A stretch of DNA of 9,536 nucleotides from Clostridiales bacterium (GCA_012799165.1 JAAZLU010000007.1:1-9536); one strand, 5' to 3'. Positions 1-7,898 are shown, counted from the first letter of the stretch. The notes: generated from the letters alone by a model not told the origin. Translations and numbers: made by a program.

Positions 1-134
1 TGAAAATACTGCCTCACTCTGTTTCTGAGTGAAATCGCCTTGCCCACATATATTATCTGCCCGAACTCGTCCTTGTGCAGATACACACCGGGGCTGTCGG
101 GCAGTTTTTTAAGTTCTTCCTTTATATCGAACAT
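1..134 (-). CDS. uvrC: Excinuclease ABC subunit C (UvrC), N-terminal fragment, cut by window edge
   Basis: Only the first 44 codons are present; the rest lies left of base 1. The translation starts [18 protein letters not shown] and continues with [18 protein letters not shown]. This is the GIY-YIG endonuclease domain that opens every UvrC: the GVY and YVGKA motifs are both present at their expected spacing, followed by the basic LRNRVRQYF stretch. In nucleotide excision repair UvrC is recruited to UvrB at a DNA lesion, and this domain makes the 3' incision. The ATG at 134-132 overlaps the stop codon of the upstream carboxypeptidase gene by one base (TAATG), with a GAGGA ribosome binding site inside the end of that gene. 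This suggests translational coupling within one transcript. Identification is secure from the N-terminus alone; integrity of the rest cannot be judged. Confidence 0.93.
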   Translation of the reverse strand, partial: MFDIKEELKKLPDSPGVYLHKDEFGQIIYVGKAISLRNRVRQYF

Positions 135-1534
135 TATTCCTCGCTCCAAGGCGGCTCATCCCTTCCGTATTTTTTATCTTCGTAGTAACGCTCCCACTCC
201 GCGCGCCTTGCCGCCTCCTGCTTCTCTCTCTTGCGCTTTCTGGCGATCTTTTTCGCCTTATTTATCTTAATTTTGCGCATTATAACAATTATGATTACCA
301 GCAATAGGGCCAATATTGCCCCGAGGACTATCAACGCGATTTTCCAGATTCGCGCTGCGGCGCTGTCCTCGATTCCGAATGCGGACAGGGGCCCTCCCTC
401 CGCGACGGACTTCGCTGCAACTGCAGAATATGTACCGACTATCTCTTCGCCCTCATACAGAGTCACCTCGCCTACGACATCGCCTTTCTTTACGGGTGCC
501 TTGAGGCTTTCCTCCAACACCGCGCGAGCGCTCATTATGTCGATTGAGGCATCCATGGGAAGGGTATGGAAGATGTCCGCAAGAAGCACCGCTTCGACCT
601 TATTGAATTCCCCGCGGATCACCTTAATATCCCCGAAGCTGTATCCGCCGCTGAGCACGTTTATAGTTCGGTAATTTTCAAAGCCCCAGTCCAGCACCTT
701 GATACTGTCTGCAAAACGTCCCATCCCGGAGGATCCCAATACGACAGATAGGAGTCTGGTACCGTTCCTCTCGCAGGCTGCTACAAGGCAGCCTCCGGCC
801 TTGCTCGTGTACCCGGTCTTCACACCTATGGTTCCCTCGTATTTGCAGTAGCGAAGATCGTTTCCGACATATATTCTGTGATTGTCCTCCGTGTCGTTCA
901 GAAGGAAATTTGTGCTTTTGAGCTCCCTTTCGCCGCTCTTTTCAGTCGCAGGAAGAGTGTATTCGTATTTGGCAACAATCTGTCTGAAAGTCTCGTTCTT
1001 CATACATTCGAGCGCGATGAGTGCAAGATCCCTCGCACTGCTGTAATGCAGTTCGTCGTGTATGCCGCTGGGATTTACGAAATTGCTCTCCTTGCAGCCG
1101 AGTTCCCGCGCCCTGACATTCATCATCGAAGCGAAGGACTCCACCGAACCTGTAATTGCCTTGGCGATTGCGACGGAGGCATCATTCGCGCTGGGTATCA
1201 TCATCCCGTGCAGCATATTCAGCAAATCCATGCTCTCGCCTTCCTTAAGTTTTATTGTGTTTCCACGAGTGCCGGCAGCTTCCGCATCCACCTTTATGAT
1301 GGTCTGAAGGTCGAGTTTTTCGAGCGCCAAAAGGCAGGTGAGCATCTTTGTCGTGCTCGCGGGGAACTGCCTCGAATCCGCATCCTTTTCGAACAGCACC
1401 TTGCCGTCGGACATGTCCACAAGTATGGCGGCAGCGGCTTCCAGCTTGGGCTCCGGGGTGAGCGCACTTACCGGGACCGAACTCATCCCGAAAATGACGG
1501 CAATCATCAAAATTATGCATATCGATTTTTTCAT
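134..1534 (-). CDS. D-alanyl-D-alanine carboxypeptidase, DacF/PBP5-type (peptidase S11), with C-terminal membrane anchor
   Basis: The 466-residue protein removes the terminal D-Ala from peptidoglycan pentapeptides outside the membrane. A signal peptide covers about residues 1-25. All three penicillin-binding active-site motifs are seen: S60-T-T-K63 (S60 is the acylated serine), S115-A-N117 and K239-T-G241. The C-terminal beta domain of this family follows at about 290-380. Near the end is a true hydrophobic helix (about 396-418), then a strongly basic tail of about 48 residues rich in K, R and E that would lie in the cytoplasm. Family members such as PBP5 usually end in an amphipathic helix, so this anchor and tail are a variation. 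The gene starts with ATG, with a G-rich ribosome binding site before it, and ends overlapping uvrC by one base. It diverges from rdgB across a 116-bp AT-rich gap. dacF would be a fitting name, but paralogues are common so no symbol is given. Confidence 0.93.
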   Translation of the reverse strand: MKKSICIILMIAVIFGMSSVPVSALTPEPKLEAAAAILVDMSDGKVLFEKDADSRQFPASTTKMLTCLLALEKLDLQTIIKVDAEAAGTRGNTIKLKEGESMDLLNMLHGMMIPSANDASVAIAKAITGSVESFASMMNVRARELGCKESNFVNPSGIHDELHYSSARDLALIALECMKNETFRQIVAKYEYTLPATEKSGERELKSTNFLLNDTEDNHRIYVGNDLRYCKYEGTIGVKTGYTSKAGGCLVAACERNGTRLLSVVLGSSGMGRFADSIKVLDWGFENYRTINVLSGGYSFGDIKVIRGEFNKVEAVLLADIFHTLPMDASIDIMSARAVLEESLKAPVKKGDVVGEVTLYEGEEIVGTYSAVAAKSVAEGGPLSAFGIEDSAAARIWKIALIVLGAILALLLVIIIVIMRKIKINKAKKIARKRKREKQEAARRAEWERYYEDKKYGRDEPPWSEE

Positions 1535-1559
1535 AATGATCCCCCGCTCAGCTGCGAAC

Positions 1560-1588
1560 TTGATGTTTTAACTGCTCTATTTTATAAT
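1560..1588 (+). promoter_or_regulatory. Sigma-A-type promoter of rdgB
   Basis: TTGATG at 1560-1565 (four of six matches to TTGACA) is followed after exactly 17 bases by a perfect TATAAT at 1583-1588. Transcription would begin near 1595, giving a leader of about 55 bases before the GTG start of rdgB. The gap is very AT-rich and also must hold the minus-strand promoter of the carboxypeptidase gene. For that one a weak extended -10 candidate (TGCTATGAT, at 1624-1616 on the minus strand) is visible but has no good -35. Confidence 0.65.
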
Positions 1589-1650
1589 AAATTACTTTAT
1601 TTATAATATTATTTTATCATAGCACATACAGAAAATACATAGGAGTGGAC

Positions 1651-2235
1651 GTGGATAATATATTGGTTGTAGCAACTCGAAACGAGGGAAAGCTGAAGGA
1701 GCTCAAAGGTATTGCGGAAAAATACGGAATGCAGTTGCTCTCCATGAAGGATGTGGGCTACGGGGATTTTGAGATAGAGGAAAACGGGGAAAGCTTCCGT
1801 GAAAACGCCCTCATAAAAGCCGAAACTCTCTGCGAAATGCTCGGGCGCCCATGCATAGGTGACGACTCCGGACTCTGCGTCGATGCTCTCGGCGGTGCAC
1901 CGGGGGTTCACTCTGCCAGATACGCCGGGGAGCACGGAAACGATGCGGCAAACAGGACGAAACTGCTGGAAGAGATGCGAGGCATCTCGGAGCGCGGCGC
2001 TCACTTCGAATGCTGCATCGCGCTGTGCTTTCCGAAAAGTAAAACCATAGTTGCAAGAGGAATTTGCTCGGGGACCATCGCCGAAGAGGAGCGCGGAAGC
2101 GGAGGATTCGGCTACGACAGCCTATTCGTACCGGAGGGCTATAGCGAAACCTTTGCGGAACTCCCCGAAGAAATCAAGAATCTTATCAGCCACAGAGGCA
2201 GAGCCCTTCAGGAGCTGGAAAAGCTTCTTGAATAA
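1651..2235 (+). CDS. rdgB: XTP/dITP diphosphatase (RdgB/HAM1 family non-canonical purine NTP pyrophosphatase)
   Basis: This cytoplasmic house-cleaning enzyme hydrolyses dITP, XTP and ITP to monophosphate and pyrophosphate so deaminated purines are not built into nucleic acids. Family motifs are all present in the 194-residue product: ATRNEGK (8-14, nucleotide and phosphate contacts), ENALIKAE (51-58), the block IGDDSGLCVDALGGAPGV (69-86) with metal-binding and catalytic Asp71/Asp72, GFGYDSLF (152-159), and the C-terminal SHRGRA (180-185). Length is normal. The start is placed at GTG 1651, because AGGAG at 1641-1645 sits five bases before it. The in-frame GTG at 1645 overlaps that ribosome binding site and is unlikely. 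The gene has its own promoter and a strong terminator, so it appears monocistronic. Confidence 0.95.
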   Translation: MDNILVVATRNEGKLKELKGIAEKYGMQLLSMKDVGYGDFEIEENGESFRENALIKAETLCEMLGRPCIGDDSGLCVDALGGAPGVHSARYAGEHGNDAANRTKLLEEMRGISERGAHFECCIALCFPKSKTIVARGICSGTIAEEERGSGGFGYDSLFVPEGYSETFAELPEEIKNLISHRGRALQELEKLLE

Positions 2236-2240
2236 AAGCA

Positions 2241-2270
2241 GACCGGCCACATTATGGCCGGTCCTTTTTT
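2241..2270 (+). terminator. Rho-independent terminator after rdgB, probably bidirectional
   Basis: A nine-base-pair GC-rich stem (GACCGGCCA paired with TGGCCGGTC, five-base loop CATTA) at 2241-2263 is followed by CTTTTTT at 2264-2270. It begins five bases after the rdgB stop. Read on the minus strand, the same hairpin is followed by TGCTTTTATT, so it probably also ends the convergent transporter transcript, whose last gene stops at 2285. Confidence 0.92.
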
Positions 2271-2284
2271 ATGCTACCTCAAAT

Positions 2285-3241
2285 TCAAATGTCATCCGAA
2301 TATCGTTTACACATGACAAAATGACCCGGAGTGACTTCGCTAAAAGACAGTTCCTGTCTAAGGCATTCATCGGCACAGTGTTTGCAGCGGTTTGCAAAGC
2401 GACAGCCAGCAGGAGGTGCGATGGGAGATGTAAGCTCACCCTTGATAATCTCTCCCATCCTGTGGTTCAAATCGGGTTCGGGGATGGCAGCTAAAAGTGC
2501 TCTTGTATAAGGATGCAAGGGATTGCGAAACAGTTCTTCGGCAGAACAAAGTTCAACACACTGCCCCAGATACATAACCGCAATATTGTTGCTGATGTGA
2601 CGCACCACAGACAGGTCGTGGGTTATAAACATATAGGTAAGCCCCATCTCATCCTGCAGGTCCATAAGCAAATTGAGAATCTGAGCTTGAATAGATACAT
2701 CTAAAGCGGAGACCGGCTCGTCGCAGACTATAAACTCCGGATCCACAGCAAGTGCGCGTGCCACACCTATGCGCTGACGGCGGCCTCCATCCAGTTCGTG
2801 AGGGTATGCATTAACCAAACGACCGGCAAGACCGACAGTACTCATCAGCCTGAACACCTTGCGGTTGAGCTCACGAGAATCCGTTATGGTTCCCAAGATG
2901 CGTATGGGTTCGGCGATGATTTCACTTACCGTCATGCGGGGATTTAGGGAAGCATACGGATCCTGAAAGATCATCTGCATCTTGGCGCGCATCTTCTTGA
3001 CCTGTTTGGCATTGTATTGAAGGATGTCTTCTCCGTTATACAGGACTTGGCCGCCGGTGGCTTCAACCAGACGAAGCAGAACCCGACCGAGCGTAGATTT
3101 CCCGCAACCGGATTCACCTACCACACCCAGCGTTTGTCCACGGTTTATAGACAGATTAATATTATCTACGGCATGAAGTTTTCCCCGGGGAGTATTGAAA
3201 TATTTCTTCAGATTTACCGTTTGAATAAGGGGTCTGTTCAT
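2285..3241 (-). CDS. Oligopeptide/dipeptide ABC importer, ATP-binding protein (OppF/DppF-type)
   Basis: This 318-residue protein is one of two cytoplasmic ATPases that would power the importer. In order: Walker A GESGCGKST (42-50), Q-loop MIFQDPYASLNPR (Q93), signature region ELDGGRRQR (149-157), Walker B IVCDEP (171-176), D-loop SALD and H-loop H208. The C-terminal extension typical of this family includes HPYTRALLAAIP and cysteines C280, C286, C289, C293 and C311, in the pattern known to hold a [4Fe-4S] cluster in some family members. The signature reads LDGGR instead of LSGGQ, so Ser and Gln are replaced by Asp and Arg. I believe this variant recurs in an OppF subgroup, so it need not mean loss of function. 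The ATG overlaps the upstream ATPase stop by four bases (ATGA), with an AGGGAGG ribosome binding site. It is the last gene of the operon. Opp versus Dpp cannot be decided. Confidence 0.93.
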   Translation of the reverse strand: MNRPLIQTVNLKKYFNTPRGKLHAVDNINLSINRGQTLGVVGESGCGKSTLGRVLLRLVEATGGQVLYNGEDILQYNAKQVKKMRAKMQMIFQDPYASLNPRMTVSEIIAEPIRILGTITDSRELNRKVFRLMSTVGLAGRLVNAYPHELDGGRRQRIGVARALAVDPEFIVCDEPVSALDVSIQAQILNLLMDLQDEMGLTYMFITHDLSVVRHISNNIAVMYLGQCVELCSAEELFRNPLHPYTRALLAAIPEPDLNHRMGEIIKGELTSPIAPPAGCRFANRCKHCADECLRQELSFSEVTPGHFVMCKRYSDDI

Positions 3242-4221
3242 GCGTTAGCACCTCCCTCAGAAGAATATAGGTGGCAAGCAATCCGATGGGTGCCGCTCTG
3301 AACAAAACGAGGAGATTTTATCTTGCAAATCTCCATACAACTAGGGCAACGAGGAGAAAAATTGCAACCCTCAGGTAGATTGGTGGGATCAGGTAGCATG
3401 CCCTCGATAGGATTGAGGCGTTTGGACTGTTTATTGAGACGAGGAATGGAACCGAACAGGCCGTTCGTATAAGGGTGATGCCTTTTACCATTGAAAATGT
3501 CCGCTACAGTCCCCTGTTCGACGATCTCACCGGCGTACATGATAGCCACATTGTCACAAGTATGGGCAACAACACCCAAATCGTGAGTAATTAGGAGCAT
3601 CGAGGTATTCAGCTTGGTCTTCAGTTCTCTAATCATTTGCAAAACTTGAGCCTGGATAGTGACATCCAATGCAGTGGTGGGTTCATCTGCTATGAGTAGT
3701 TCGGGTTCACAAGCCAAGGCCATTGCAATGACCACACGTTGCCTCATGCCGCCCGAAAACTGATGAGGATACTCGTCGGCACGCTCTGCAGAGATACCTA
3801 CCAATTCCAACAATTCCGCCACACGAGCTTTCATTGCAGCCTTGGATTGGCGCTTGTGTAACTCCAAAACCTCCAAAATTTGATCGCCAACCGTAATAAC
3901 GGGGTTGAGGCTGGTCATAGGATCCTGATATATCATCGCTACCAATTCGCCGCGCAGTTTGCGCATCTCAGGTTCGGACAAAGAGAGAATATCGATATCT
4001 CCCACGGTGATGCTGCCGGAGACTACTCGCCCCGTTCTGGGAGGCAAGAGGCGCATTACGGCCAATGCAGATGTGGTTTTCCCGGCACCGGTCTCGCCTA
4101 CCAATCCGAGAGTTTCCCCCCTTTTCATGGAGAGGGTAATGCCATTTACGGCTTTAACAACTTCGTCATCCGCAATATATTCAACAGAGAGATTTTCAAT
4201 GGAAAAGAATTTATCACTCAT
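3238..4221 (-). CDS. Oligopeptide/dipeptide ABC importer, ATP-binding protein (OppD/DppD-type)
   Basis: This is the partner ATPase of 327 residues. Visible motifs are Walker [10 protein letters not shown] (42-50), Q-loop [13 protein letters not shown] (Q99), a canonical-like signature FSGGM (155-159) followed by [10 protein letters not shown], Walker B LLIADEP (175-181), D-loop TALD, and H213. The C-terminal oligopeptide-transporter domain includes [12 protein letters not shown] (249-260) and [16 protein letters not shown], with cysteines C286, C292, C295 and C299 plus C316. That is the spacing expected for the iron-sulfur site of DppD/OppD-type ATPases. With this standard signature beside the altered one in the downstream ATPase, the pair probably works as an asymmetric heterodimer (inference). 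The start is ATG 4221, preceded by AGGAGG (4235-4230) at eight bases. It follows the permease gene by 15 bp and overlaps the next ATPase by four bases. Confidence 0.94.
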   Translation of the reverse strand: MSDKFFSIENLSVEYIADDEVVKAVNGITLSMKRGETLGLVGETGAGKTTSALAVMRLLPPRTGRVVSGSITVGDIDILSLSEPEMRKLRGELVAMIYQDPMTSLNPVITVGDQILEVLELHKRQSKAAMKARVAELLELVGISAERADEYPHQFSGGMRQRVVIAMALACEPELLIADEPTTALDVTIQAQVLQMIRELKTKLNTSMLLITHDLGVVAHTCDNVAIMYAGEIVEQGTVADIFNGKRHHPYTNGLFGSIPRLNKQSKRLNPIEGMLPDPTNLPEGCNFSPRCPSCMEICKIKSPRFVQSGTHRIACHLYSSEGGANA

Positions 4222-4236
4222 GCAGATTTCCTCCTA

Positions 4237-5160
4237 TCAATCCTTGAGCCGGGGATCCAATGCGTCGCGCAAACCGTCACCCAAAAGATTGAAAGCCAAT
4301 GAAGTGATGATTATGGCTAAACCCGGGAAAATAACCAGATAGGGAGAGTAGCGCATAAATTCGCGGCTCTCAGACAGCATTACGCCCCATTCGGGGGTGG
4401 GAGGCACAACACCTAAACCGATAAAACTCAAACTAGCTACAGCTTTGATGATACTGGCAACATTCATGGTTATCTCTACAATGACGGGGCCGGCGGCATT
4501 GGGAAGGATATATTTGGAAATAATGCGTGGAGTATCCAAGCCTGATGCGCGGGCGGCTTCTACATATTCGTTGCCGGCTACGCTAATAACTGAAGCGCGA
4601 ACAATTCGCGTGAATGAAGGAATATAGGACACCGTTAGCGCAATAATCAGATTAGCAGTACTCTGTCCCATTGCAGCGACTAAAGCAAGTGCCATAAGTA
4701 CCCCGGGAATACACATAACGCAGTCCAGCACGCGCATTATAACATTATCGATGACACCGCCGAAATAACCGCAGATGGAACCAAGGATCAAGCCCAATAA
4801 GGCGGAGAGAGCGGTACATGTCAGACCAAGGCCGAGAGAAACACGAGCACCGTGTATGACGCGAGCGAAGAGGTCTCGCCCCTGGCCGTCCGTGCCGAAC
4901 CAGTGTTCTATGGAAGGACCTTGAAGTCGATTCGCAATATTCAGCTCAATTGCCATGCTTTCGTAATCACAGATAAAATCGGCAAAGATGGCAGCAAAAG
5001 CCAGAACAAGAAGGAAGAATAAACCCAACATTGCTAATTTACTTTTTTTTAGCCGACGCCAGACTCCGACGACAGGATTGACCTTCTTATACTCTTTGAA
5101 AAGCTGTTCATCGTACTCAGAAAGGTCCTGAGCGAAGTTGCCGACCTGATTCGTTTTCAT
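4237..5160 (-). CDS. Oligopeptide/dipeptide ABC importer, permease (OppC/DppC-type)
   Basis: This 307-residue inner-membrane subunit pairs with the OppB-type permease to form the translocation channel. After a soluble N-terminus, the OppC-type leader segment RRLKKSKLAMLG (35-46) leads into the first membrane helix (about 44-66). About five further hydrophobic segments follow (near 108-133, 142-165, 168-188, 222-246 and 272-294). The conserved cytoplasmic EAA loop that contacts the ATPases is clear: EYVEAARASGLD (198-209) followed by ISKYILPN (214-221). The periplasmic HWFGTDGQGRDLFARVI stretch (86-102) is a strong family hallmark. Length is typical. The gene overlaps the upstream permease stop by four bases (ATGA), with GGGGAGG as ribosome binding site. 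Confidence 0.95.
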   Translation of the reverse strand: MKTNQVGNFAQDLSEYDEQLFKEYKKVNPVVGVWRRLKKSKLAMLGLFFLLVLAFAAIFADFICDYESMAIELNIANRLQGPSIEHWFGTDGQGRDLFARVIHGARVSLGLGLTCTALSALLGLILGSICGYFGGVIDNVIMRVLDCVMCIPGVLMALALVAAMGQSTANLIIALTVSYIPSFTRIVRASVISVAGNEYVEAARASGLDTPRIISKYILPNAAGPVIVEITMNVASIIKAVASLSFIGLGVVPPTPEWGVMLSESREFMRYSPYLVIFPGLAIIITSLAFNLLGDGLRDALDPRLKD

Positions 5161-6101
5161 CTCGCCAGCCTCCCCTGAAGGTAGCGGGTCTTAACCCTAG
5201 GATCTATAAAGGCATATAACAGATCTACCACCAACATAATCATGCAGAACAATGTAGCAAGAAAAATTGTGACCGCCATTGTCTGCGGAATGTCTTTGGT
5301 GGTTATGGCCAAGATAACCAGAGAGCCCAAACCGGGCATGCTGAACACCTGCTCAATGACGATAGTGCCTCCCAACATGGCACCGAAGGACATGCCGAGA
5401 GATGTGATAACGGGAAGCAAGGCGTTCTTGATGGCATGTCTCCATATGACGCGTGCTTCGCTGGCACCCTTGCCTCGAGCAGTTCGCACATAATCCTGGC
5501 GAATTGCCTCCAACATCGTGGTGCGGGTCATACGGAGAGTGGAGGCGGCGTAAACCACGGCCTGCGTGAGCATGGGCATAATGTAATGACTGAAAGAACC
5601 TATGCCATTGGGTGGTAAAATATTCAGATACAAAGAAAACAGCAGAATCATCAGCAGCGCTAACCAAAAAGAAGGAGCAGCCGCCAGAAGCAGCGCAGTA
5701 AAAGTAGTAATCATATCCAACTTGGAATATTGACGCACTGCAGCTAAGACTCCAAGGGGAATACCTATTAATATAGTAAGTATCATTGTGCCGATGGCAA
5801 GCTTAAATGTAACGGGAAAGCGATTGATAATCTCATCGAACACCGGCTGCTTCGTTCGGTAAGAGTTACCGAAATCCAGGCGCACCATATTTTTTAGATA
5901 ATTAAGCAGACGGACGGGAAAAGGGTCGTTATAACCCAAAGTCTCATTTAATGCATCTACTGCCTCTTGAGGAGCACTCATACCCAACATATGACGACCG
6001 GGATCGCCCGGAGTCACATTCATAATTGTAAAAACGATTAGGATAACACCTAAAAGAATCGGTATTATCAACAGTAGCCGTTTGATTACATATCTATACA
6101 A
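5157..6101 (-). CDS. Oligopeptide/dipeptide ABC importer, permease (OppB/DppB-type)
   Basis: This 314-residue inner-membrane permease opens the tightly packed four-gene block. The N-terminus MYRYVIKRLLLIIPILLGV, followed by TPGDPGRHMLG (30-40), is the OppB-type hallmark, and LDFGNSYRTKQPVFDEI (75-91) is also characteristic. About six hydrophobic helices are visible (near 9-29, 99-121, 134-160, 172-188, 234-256 and 274-299). The EAA loop is DYVRTARGKGASEARV (203-218) followed by HAIKNALLPV (222-231). The start codon is TTG at 6101-6099. AGGAGG at 6115-6110 lies eight bases before it, and the translation from TTG begins with the conserved family N-terminus, so this unusual start is well supported. 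A TTG may lower permease output relative to the binding protein. Confidence 0.94.
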   Translation of the reverse strand: MYRYVIKRLLLIIPILLGVILIVFTIMNVTPGDPGRHMLGMSAPQEAVDALNETLGYNDPFPVRLLNYLKNMVRLDFGNSYRTKQPVFDEIINRFPVTFKLAIGTMILTILIGIPLGVLAAVRQYSKLDMITTFTALLLAAAPSFWLALLMILLFSLYLNILPPNGIGSFSHYIMPMLTQAVVYAASTLRMTRTTMLEAIRQDYVRTARGKGASEARVIWRHAIKNALLPVITSLGMSFGAMLGGTIVIEQVFSMPGLGSLVILAITTKDIPQTMAVTIFLATLFCMIMLVVDLLYAFIDPRVKTRYLQGRLAR

Positions 6102-6273
6102 AACAGCTCCCTCCTAAATGTGCAAGCTGTGAAACGATATCTTTTCGACTCACAGGAAAAACAAAAAGAATAATGAATGCGCACTCCGTACACTCGCAGA
6201 GCACGGAGCGCACATCAATTTCAATTTATAAGACTCCACAAGACGCAAGCAAAGATTAGATATTGCGCTGCGA
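6102..6273 (-). promoter_or_regulatory. Leader between binding-protein and permease genes with hairpin
   Basis: In this 172-bp gap, bases 6178-6212 form an imperfect hairpin. TGCGC (6178-6182) and TCCGT (6185-6189) pair with GCGCA (6208-6212) and ACGGA (6203-6207), with a two-base bulge, and the loop contains an inner CTC/GAG pairing. On the transcribed minus strand the sequence after it is T-rich (TTCTTTTTGTTTTT) but the T-run starts about ten bases beyond the stem, so it is a poor terminator. Such intercistronic hairpins after binding-protein genes commonly protect the upstream mRNA or end part of the transcripts, giving more binding protein than permease. That role is inferred here. Confidence 0.55.
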
Positions 6274-7812
6274 CTACCAACTCAGCTCCCAGACATGATA
6301 GCTCAGGTCGGGGCGCGTCTTAAATCCCTTAAGCTTGACGTCGGCAGCGGAAACATTATTTACATAATACAGGGGGATAATGTGATATCCGTCATGGACT
6401 ATATCCTGGACCTCGTGATACATCTCGATGCGTCTGGCATCATCTGGTTCTTGACGCCCCAAAGCCATCAATTCGTCGATACGAGGGATACTTATTCGCG
6501 AGAAGTTGCCCCAAGTACCCGTAACGACCTTGTCGGTAAGCTCGGAGTCAGCATCATAGATATAACCCTTGGCAACCATCGGAACGATATCGTGGTTATC
6601 CTTGGTGCAGTAATCGGCCAGAGCAGAAATTTCAAAACCCTTCAGCTCAACATTGATGCCGGCATTCTTCAACATACCCTTCATAGTCTCGCCTATTTTC
6701 TTGCGACTACCGTCGGAAATGGCCACCTCAATCGTGATGCCATCCGGATAGCCGGCCTCCGCCAGCAACTGTTTAGCCTTCTCAAAATCCTGCTCGACGG
6801 GATCATACTTCTTGTAACCGAAGCAGCTGGGGGTGGTCAATGATCCGGTCTTTGTACCTCCGATACCGTTGGTAACAGCCATGATAAGTTCATCCAGATT
6901 GAGGGAATAGGCAATAGCCTGACGGACACGAATATCCTTGAATATATCCTTCTTCTGATTCATGCACAGATAGTATACATAATCGCCCTGAATCAGGCTA
7001 ACCTGAAGGTCTTTGTTATTTTGCAGATTGGGGACATCGACCATGCTGACATCGCCATATATATCGACATTACCGGTTTCCAGAGCGATAGCTCCTGCGC
7101 TGGCCTCTTTTATAAACTTAAAAACTACCTTCTTGATTGAAGGAGCACCTTTGCGATACTCTTCGTTGGAGACCAAGCAAACATTCTGACCTGATTCCCA
7201 AGATTCAAACTTGTAGGGGCCGGAACCGGCGCCGACGGGAGCAACGGAGAACTTGTCTCCCAACTGCTCTGCGACGGCCTTATTCATAATATACAAACCG
7301 CGAGCAACGGCAATATTACGTAACATAGGGGAACTGGGCATGGTCAACTTCAGAACGAAAGTAGTGTCATCTTCGGCGATAGTTTCGGCGAATGTGCCGG
7401 TAATCTCTACACTATAACCGGCTTTGGCGCATTCATCGAAAGTATATTTGACATCCTCTGCAGTCAAAATATCACCGTTGTGAAATTTTACATCATCGCG
7501 CAGGCGGAAAGTGTAGGTAAGGCCATCGGTAGAAATTTCCCAACTCTCCGCAATATTGGGCTGAATGTTACCGGACTCATCCACATACAGCAGACCTTCA
7601 TATATGTTGTCTACAATCCGGCCATTGCTCTGAGCATCTGATGCCGCAGTACTGGGGATTAGGGCCGTAGGTTCGGTAATAATGCCGATAACCAAATCGC
7701 TACGGGGGCTGATGGAATTGTCGTCGGAGATACCGGTTTTCTCGCCGCCGCAAGCGGTCAGCAACATAAGCATCGCCAAAGTCAAAACCATAAATTTGGG
7801 GAACAGTTTCAT
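6274..7812 (-). CDS. Extracellular solute-binding lipoprotein, family 5 (OppA/DppA-type)
   Basis: This is the substrate-catching subunit of the importer, a lipoprotein anchored on the outer face of the membrane. The 512-residue product starts MKLFPKFMVLTLAMLMLLTAC. It has a short signal peptide and lipobox LTAC, with Cys21 as the lipidated residue, followed by GGE. The family 5 signature is clear: PNIAESWEIS (85-94) and TYTFRLRDDVKFHNGD (99-114) followed by ILTAEDVKYTFD. KDIRVRQAIAYSLNLDELI appears mid-protein as usual. An in-frame GTG at 7830 would add six residues, but it overlaps the ribosome binding site (AAGGAG, seven bases before ATG 7812), so ATG 7812 is preferred. The family binds peptides, but also nickel chelates, sugars, opines and other solutes; nothing here fixes the ligand. 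The 86-bp gap upstream holds a perfect palindrome. Confidence 0.93.
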   Translation of the reverse strand: MKLFPKFMVLTLAMLMLLTACGGEKTGISDDNSISPRSDLVIGIITEPTALIPSTAASDAQSNGRIVDNIYEGLLYVDESGNIQPNIAESWEISTDGLTYTFRLRDDVKFHNGDILTAEDVKYTFDECAKAGYSVEITGTFAETIAEDDTTFVLKLTMPSSPMLRNIAVARGLYIMNKAVAEQLGDKFSVAPVGAGSGPYKFESWESGQNVCLVSNEEYRKGAPSIKKVVFKFIKEASAGAIALETGNVDIYGDVSMVDVPNLQNNKDLQVSLIQGDYVYYLCMNQKKDIFKDIRVRQAIAYSLNLDELIMAVTNGIGGTKTGSLTTPSCFGYKKYDPVEQDFEKAKQLLAEAGYPDGITIEVAISDGSRKKIGETMKGMLKNAGINVELKGFEISALADYCTKDNHDIVPMVAKGYIYDADSELTDKVVTGTWGNFSRISIPRIDELMALGRQEPDDARRIEMYHEVQDIVHDGYHIIPLYYVNNVSAADVKLKGFKTRPDLSYHVWELSW

Positions 7813-7857
7813 GTTATTACTCCTTTTCACAATACTATTAGTTTCTTTCTATACTAT

Positions 7858-7873
7858 CTTTCAAATTTGAAAG
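7858..7873. promoter_or_regulatory. Perfect 16-bp palindrome upstream of the binding-protein gene, candidate operator
   Basis: CTTTCAAATTTGAAAG is a perfect self-complementary 16-mer in the 86-bp gap between the crotonase stop and the binding-protein start, 45 bases before the ATG. It contains TTGAAA (minus strand), the best -35 candidate in the gap, but I cannot pair it with a good -10; TAATAG at 18 bases is weak. The symmetry and position fit a site for a dimeric regulator. A six-base-pair RNA stem with an AATT loop is the alternative, but it would be AT-rich and weak. No regulator gene lies in the window. Confidence 0.5.
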
Positions 7874-7898
7874 CTGGTAATTTTTATTAAGTAGGTGA

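Noticed and set aside
878..1606. 242-codon plus-strand frame opposite the carboxypeptidase gene
   Set aside because: It is antisense to a gene with all three active-site motifs; such long shadow frames are common opposite codon-biased genes, and the product resembles nothing.
1601..1616. PerR/Fur-like AT-rich symmetric sequence (TTATAATATTATTTTA) between the divergent carboxypeptidase and rdgB genes
   Set aside because: Only the left half resembles a PerR box; the right half does not match the required inverted half, and AT-rich gaps give such matches by chance.
6295..6843. 182-codon plus-strand frame opposite the solute-binding protein gene
   Set aside because: It is antisense to a clearly identified family 5 binding protein and lacks a ribosome binding site and recognisable domains.
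7832..7857. Direct repeat ATACTAT at 7832-7838 and 7851-7857 before the binding-protein gene
   Set aside because: Seven bases of AT-rich sequence repeated once is close to chance expectation; only the neighbouring palindrome was retained.
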